Positions 60,903 through 64,000 of a DNA stretch of 64,000 nt are shown one piece after another. The stretch spans positions 1 through 64,000 of the forward strand of contig JBAWXZ010000011.1 of NCBI GenBank assembly GCA_037143795.1, in the 5' to 3' direction. Within the stretch, counting starts at the first letter, position 1, and each line of letters begins with the position of its first letter. The DNA is from Firm-13 sp037143795. GTDB taxonomy: Bacteria; Bacillota; Clostridia; Saccharofermentanales; Saccharofermentanaceae. The notes beneath the pieces were generated by a model. The model made no database searches. It saw only the letters and a list, made by a program, of their open reading frames with translations, and was not told where the DNA came from. Made by a program: the position numbers and the translations under genes.

Positions 60903-62333
60903 ATGACTGTATTTTTTTTCTTCAAAAAACGAAAAATGCGTTGGATTCGATTTTATTCGTTTTTTCTGGCAGTCCTTTTATGTCTTGGGGCTGCAGGTTT
61001 ACCTGTTTTTGCTGCAGACAGCTATTTCTACGAAGCAAATACCGATACTGACACGACATCGCAGTCCGGAACAAACGGAACAACAAAAATGCCTGTGATG
61101 GACATAACTTCACAATCTTCCCTTATCGTCAGTACAGGCCGGGGAATGGTTTTGTATAATAATAATCAATATACTGCTGCCAATTATCCGGCCGCCTCAA
61201 AACTGATGACCGCTGTTATTGCCATTGAGGCATTGACACTGGACACGCAGGTCACAATTTCCAGTGATGCACAGGCGCTTGACGAGAAATCCAAAAATCC
61301 GCTGTTCCTTTCAAAGGGAGAAAAATGTTCTGTTAAGTATCTTGTAACTGCAATCATATATATGGATTCCGATGCAGCTGCCCTTTCACTGGCTGAATAT
61401 ATTGCAAGTGACGAGTTATCCTTTGTAAAACGGATGAATGAGACGGCCAAATCACTTAACATGAGCAGTACACTTTTTGCAAACACATCCGGTGCAAGTG
61501 TCGTACAATCGTATCCGACTTCACCGGACTCAATTCCTTATAATTCATATGCACTGCAATATACAACGGTTTTCGATCTGTCTTTGCTTTTCCGATATGC
61601 GTTGAGCCTGACAGAATTCCAGGGTCTTTTCACCAAATACAAAACACTCATGTTTCTGTCCGACGGTACTCCGCAAACACTGACCAGTACTCTTAGCGCA
61701 GCATGGGGACTCAACCCGCAGCTTAAAGGCGCTGCACGTTTTGAGTGCTCTGATAATGATTCCGCATCCTGTATCCTGGCTTTTGCCGCGGTTGACGATT
61801 TTGAAATAGCCATTATATTAGGCGGATCACAGGACGATTCCATATATCAGGACTTATATAAGTCGATCAATTCAATCTACAGTTTCTATGAAGTATCCGA
61901 TCTTGTAGCTGCAGGCGATGCTTACAGACAGGTATCCATTACAGGCATCCCCGAGCCTCTGGCTGCGGAATTCGGGCTGACGGTACGTTATATCCATCCT
62001 ATCGGCAACGATTTTATTAAGCCAAATGCAACATTTATCCCGTCTGAGACTGTCACACTGCCTGTAAGTATCGGTCAATCACTCGGGCAGGTTCGGTTTG
62101 AACTCGAAGACGGTACGCAGATCGACACGGAAGTTGTCGCAGCAGAAAGCATGTGGACAAAATCCGACTTTCTTTCCGATACAATGGCGCTGCTTGAAGC
62201 AAACAGAAATCTCTCCGTCATTATTGCAATTTCCTTTATTTTATTCCTTGGTTCCGTACTCCGATTATTATTCATCATGTTTTCACGGCTGATCAGATCG
62301 CAGCTCAAAAAAGGAAAATCAGTCAGGCGCTGA
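60903..62333 (+). CDS. D-alanyl-D-alanine carboxypeptidase-like protein lacking catalytic motifs
   Basis: The 476-residue protein has a signal peptide (about 12-37), a domain that aligns with DacA/PBP5-type carboxypeptidases (about 63-320), an extra beta-domain, and a C-terminal membrane anchor (about 438-462). The three defining motifs are altered. The SxxK site reads AASK (Ala97 to Lys100), so the nucleophile Ser is Ala. The SxN site reads MDS (154-156). The KTG site reads KGA (275-277). It should not cleave D-Ala-D-Ala. CGGAG lies eight bases before the ATG. It may bind wall precursors or regulate a real enzyme; this is inference. Confidence 0.8.
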   Translation: MTVFFFFKKRKMRWIRFYSFFLAVLLCLGAAGLPVFAADSYFYEANTDTDTTSQSGTNGTTKMPVMDITSQSSLIVSTGRGMVLYNNNQYTAANYPAASKLMTAVIAIEALTLDTQVTISSDAQALDEKSKNPLFLSKGEKCSVKYLVTAIIYMDSDAAALSLAEYIASDELSFVKRMNETAKSLNMSSTLFANTSGASVVQSYPTSPDSIPYNSYALQYTTVFDLSLLFRYALSLTEFQGLFTKYKTLMFLSDGTPQTLTSTLSAAWGLNPQLKGAARFECSDNDSASCILAFAAVDDFEIAIILGGSQDDSIYQDLYKSINSIYSFYEVSDLVAAGDAYRQVSITGIPEPLAAEFGLTVRYIHPIGNDFIKPNATFIPSETVTLPVSIGQSLGQVRFELEDGTQIDTEVVAAESMWTKSDFLSDTMALLEANRNLSVIIAISFILFLGSVLRLLFIMFSRLIRSQLKKGKSVRR

Positions 62334-62461
62334 CATGTCTCCTGTGTTTTTTTCCATTATGGATGTTAATTCATTGAGTTTCCGGAAGCCTTCTTGATAC
62401 CCGTGTGATCAAATTTGTGTTAACATGGATAAATTAAAAAAGTTCATACGAGGTTATAAAT

Positions 62462-63946
62462 ATGTCTAATGAAAATAGCACTCTTCATTCTGTTGTCCGC
62501 ACACGTTTTGCACCGAGTCCTACAGGTTTTATGCATGTAGGAAATCTTCGCACTGCACTTTATGAGTATTTGATTGCCAAGTCCGCAGGCGGCACTTTTG
62601 TTCTTCGAATAGAAGATACCGATCAGGAGCGGCTGGTTGACGGTGCTACGGATATAATATACAACACTCTTAATAAGGCAGGCCTTAAGCATGATGAAGG
62701 CCCGGATATCGGAGGACCATACGGACCGTATGTCCAGAGTGAGCGTATGCAGCTTTATAAGCCATATGCGGAACAGCTCGTCTCCGAGGGAAAAGCTTAT
62801 TATTGCTTTTGCACAAAAGATCGCCTGGACTCTCTTAGGGCACAGGCCTCAGGACCGGATATTGCCGGTTACGACAGGCATTGCCGGGATTTACCTGCTG
62901 CGGAAATACAGGAAAAGCTGTCAGAAGGAGTTCCTTATGTAATAAGGCAGCGCATGCCGCTTACCGGTACCACTACTTTTTGCGACTGCGTATATGGGGA
63001 CATAACCGTTCCGAACAAGGAACTCGAGGATCAGGTTCTTATCAAAACGGATGGATTTCCCACATACAATTTTGCCAATATAATCGATGACCATCTGATG
63101 AATATCACACATGTTGTAAGAGGCAGCGAGTACCTTTCTTCCGCCCCCAAATACAATTTGCTTTATGACGCTTTCGGCTGGGAAATACCGGTTTATGTCC
63201 ACCTTCCGCTCATTCAGGGTAAAGGTGCAGACGGAACGGTGTCAAAGCTTTCAAAACGGCATGGTGCAACAGGTTTTGAAGATCTTCTGAAAGACGGATA
63301 TTTGACGGAAGCAATTATCAACTATATCGCACTCCTTGGATGGTGTCCGAAAGATACACGTGAGATTTTTTCACTTGATGAGCTTGTGAATACTTTTTCC
63401 ATAGACGGAATCAGCAAATCGCCTGCTATTTTCGATTATGACAAATTGGAATGGTTTAATGGCGAGTATATCCGCGCTATGTCTCCTGAAGAGTTCCTTT
63501 CCCATGCGCTTCCAGTGTATGAGGATCTTCTTCCGGGACGTGCTGAAGTATACCCCCTTATGACACAGATCCTTCAGCCGCGGATCACACGTTTTTCCCA
63601 GATTGAAGAAAAGCTTTCATTTCTTAAGGCCCTTCCTGATTATGATCCTGAAATCTATGTTCACAAAAAGAGTAAAACTACGCTTGAAAACTCTCTTGAG
63701 ATGCTCGGGATCTGTGAGGGCGAATTGTCATCACTTCCCTCATGGGATCATGAATCCGTATCTTTGTGCCTGACATCACTCGCCGAACGGCTCGCAGTCA
63801 AGAATGCACTGGTCATGTGGCCTGTGCGGATTGCCGTTTCCGGTACACTCGTCACTCCCGGCGGTGCTGTTGAAATTCTGCTTCTTCTTGGGAAAGATGA
63901 ATCTTTGCGCAGAATCTCCCTGGGCCGACAACGGCTGACACAATGA
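62462..63946 (+). CDS. gltX: Glutamyl-tRNA synthetase
   Basis: The 494-residue class I synthetase charges tRNA-Glu. It shows the HIGH-type motif PSPTGFMHVGNLRTALYEYL, RIEDTDQER, and the KMSKS-type VSKLSKRHGA, followed by the all-helical anticodon-binding domain. ACGAGG precedes the ATG, and the upstream 130 bases contain no T-box. The last 54 bases of the window hold no further gene. Confidence 0.96.
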   Translation: MSNENSTLHSVVRTRFAPSPTGFMHVGNLRTALYEYLIAKSAGGTFVLRIEDTDQERLVDGATDIIYNTLNKAGLKHDEGPDIGGPYGPYVQSERMQLYKPYAEQLVSEGKAYYCFCTKDRLDSLRAQASGPDIAGYDRHCRDLPAAEIQEKLSEGVPYVIRQRMPLTGTTTFCDCVYGDITVPNKELEDQVLIKTDGFPTYNFANIIDDHLMNITHVVRGSEYLSSAPKYNLLYDAFGWEIPVYVHLPLIQGKGADGTVSKLSKRHGATGFEDLLKDGYLTEAIINYIALLGWCPKDTREIFSLDELVNTFSIDGISKSPAIFDYDKLEWFNGEYIRAMSPEEFLSHALPVYEDLLPGRAEVYPLMTQILQPRITRFSQIEEKLSFLKALPDYDPEIYVHKKSKTTLENSLEMLGICEGELSSLPSWDHESVSLCLTSLAERLAVKNALVMWPVRIAVSGTLVTPGGAVEILLLLGKDESLRRISLGRQRLTQ

Positions 63947-64000
63947 GGGTGATACGGCGGTGATATTAACAGCAGGAATAAGAGTCTAAATTTCATTGAA

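Noticed and set aside
62334..62461. T-box riboswitch before gltX
   Set aside because: The gap is too short, and neither the T-box sequence nor a terminator/antiterminator pair is seen.

Overview
The window is a chromosomal segment of a Gram-positive, low-to-mid GC anaerobe. It most likely belongs to the Clostridia (Firmicutes); I do not assign a genus. The evidence is consistent GGAGG-type ribosome sites, sigma-A-like promoters, SepF, MutS2 with a Smr domain, HemZ, BioY, a paired GlgC/GlgD, two ferredoxin-linked 2-oxoacid oxidoreductases, Rrf2 regulators and a lipobox protein. There is no rRNA, phage, IS element or CRISPR array.

Layout. 0-2.7 kb: an ACT/metallo-beta-lactamase fusion protein and a cell-wall amidase (minus strand). 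2.9-4.9 kb: UDP-galactopyranose mutase and a family 2 glycosyltransferase (plus). 4.9-6.6 kb: a PiT phosphate transporter with its DUF47 partner, then tRNA-Pro. 7-16.5 kb: a long minus-strand run with a small zinc-ribbon membrane protein, hemZ, a DUF3810 protease-like membrane protein, a DUF1624 acyltransferase, a type II pantothenate kinase, sepF, a YggS-type PLP protein, a membrane-fusion-like protein, a methionine gamma-lyase-family protein and an ACT protein. 16.5-22 kb: indolepyruvate:ferredoxin oxidoreductase, phenylacetate-CoA ligase and a sodium/solute symporter, which together look like aromatic amino acid or aryl-acid catabolism. tRNA-Leu follows with a consensus promoter and its own terminator.

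22.4-32 kb: a complete glycogen operon (glgB-glgC-glgD-glgA-GH13 hydrolase) with a zinc-ribbon protein gene at its end. 32.1-34.7 kb: a four-subunit 2-oxoacid:ferredoxin oxidoreductase. Divergent from it, 34.8-37.2 kb holds an ABC transporter and its TetR regulator behind a palindromic operator. BioY is convergent and overlaps tetR. 38-41.1 kb: SPFH/zinc-ribbon, Tim44-like/zinc-ribbon and P-loop NTPase proteins. 41.2-42.8 kb: a tiny OadG-like protein and cofactor-independent phosphoglycerate mutase.

42.8-43.1 kb carries three tandem copies of a 102-bp structured repeat. 43.1-53.2 kb: mutS2, pgsA, pfkA, dnaE and uvrB on the minus strand, behind a promoter overlapped by a LexA-type SOS box. 53.4-64 kb: ilvE, a small HTH protein, a GNAT acetyltransferase, cellobiose 2-epimerase, an orphan beta-sandwich protein, an M28-like lipoprotein, a dehydroquinate-synthase-like protein, two Rrf2 regulators, a D,D-carboxypeptidase-like protein and gltX.

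The most unusual points are the 102-bp repeat array; three enzyme-like proteins within 57.4-62.3 kb that lack key catalytic residues of their families (M28, AroB and DacA types); the palindromic regulatory sites; and the lysine-rich tail on GlgA. I did not find a clear new defence or mobile system.
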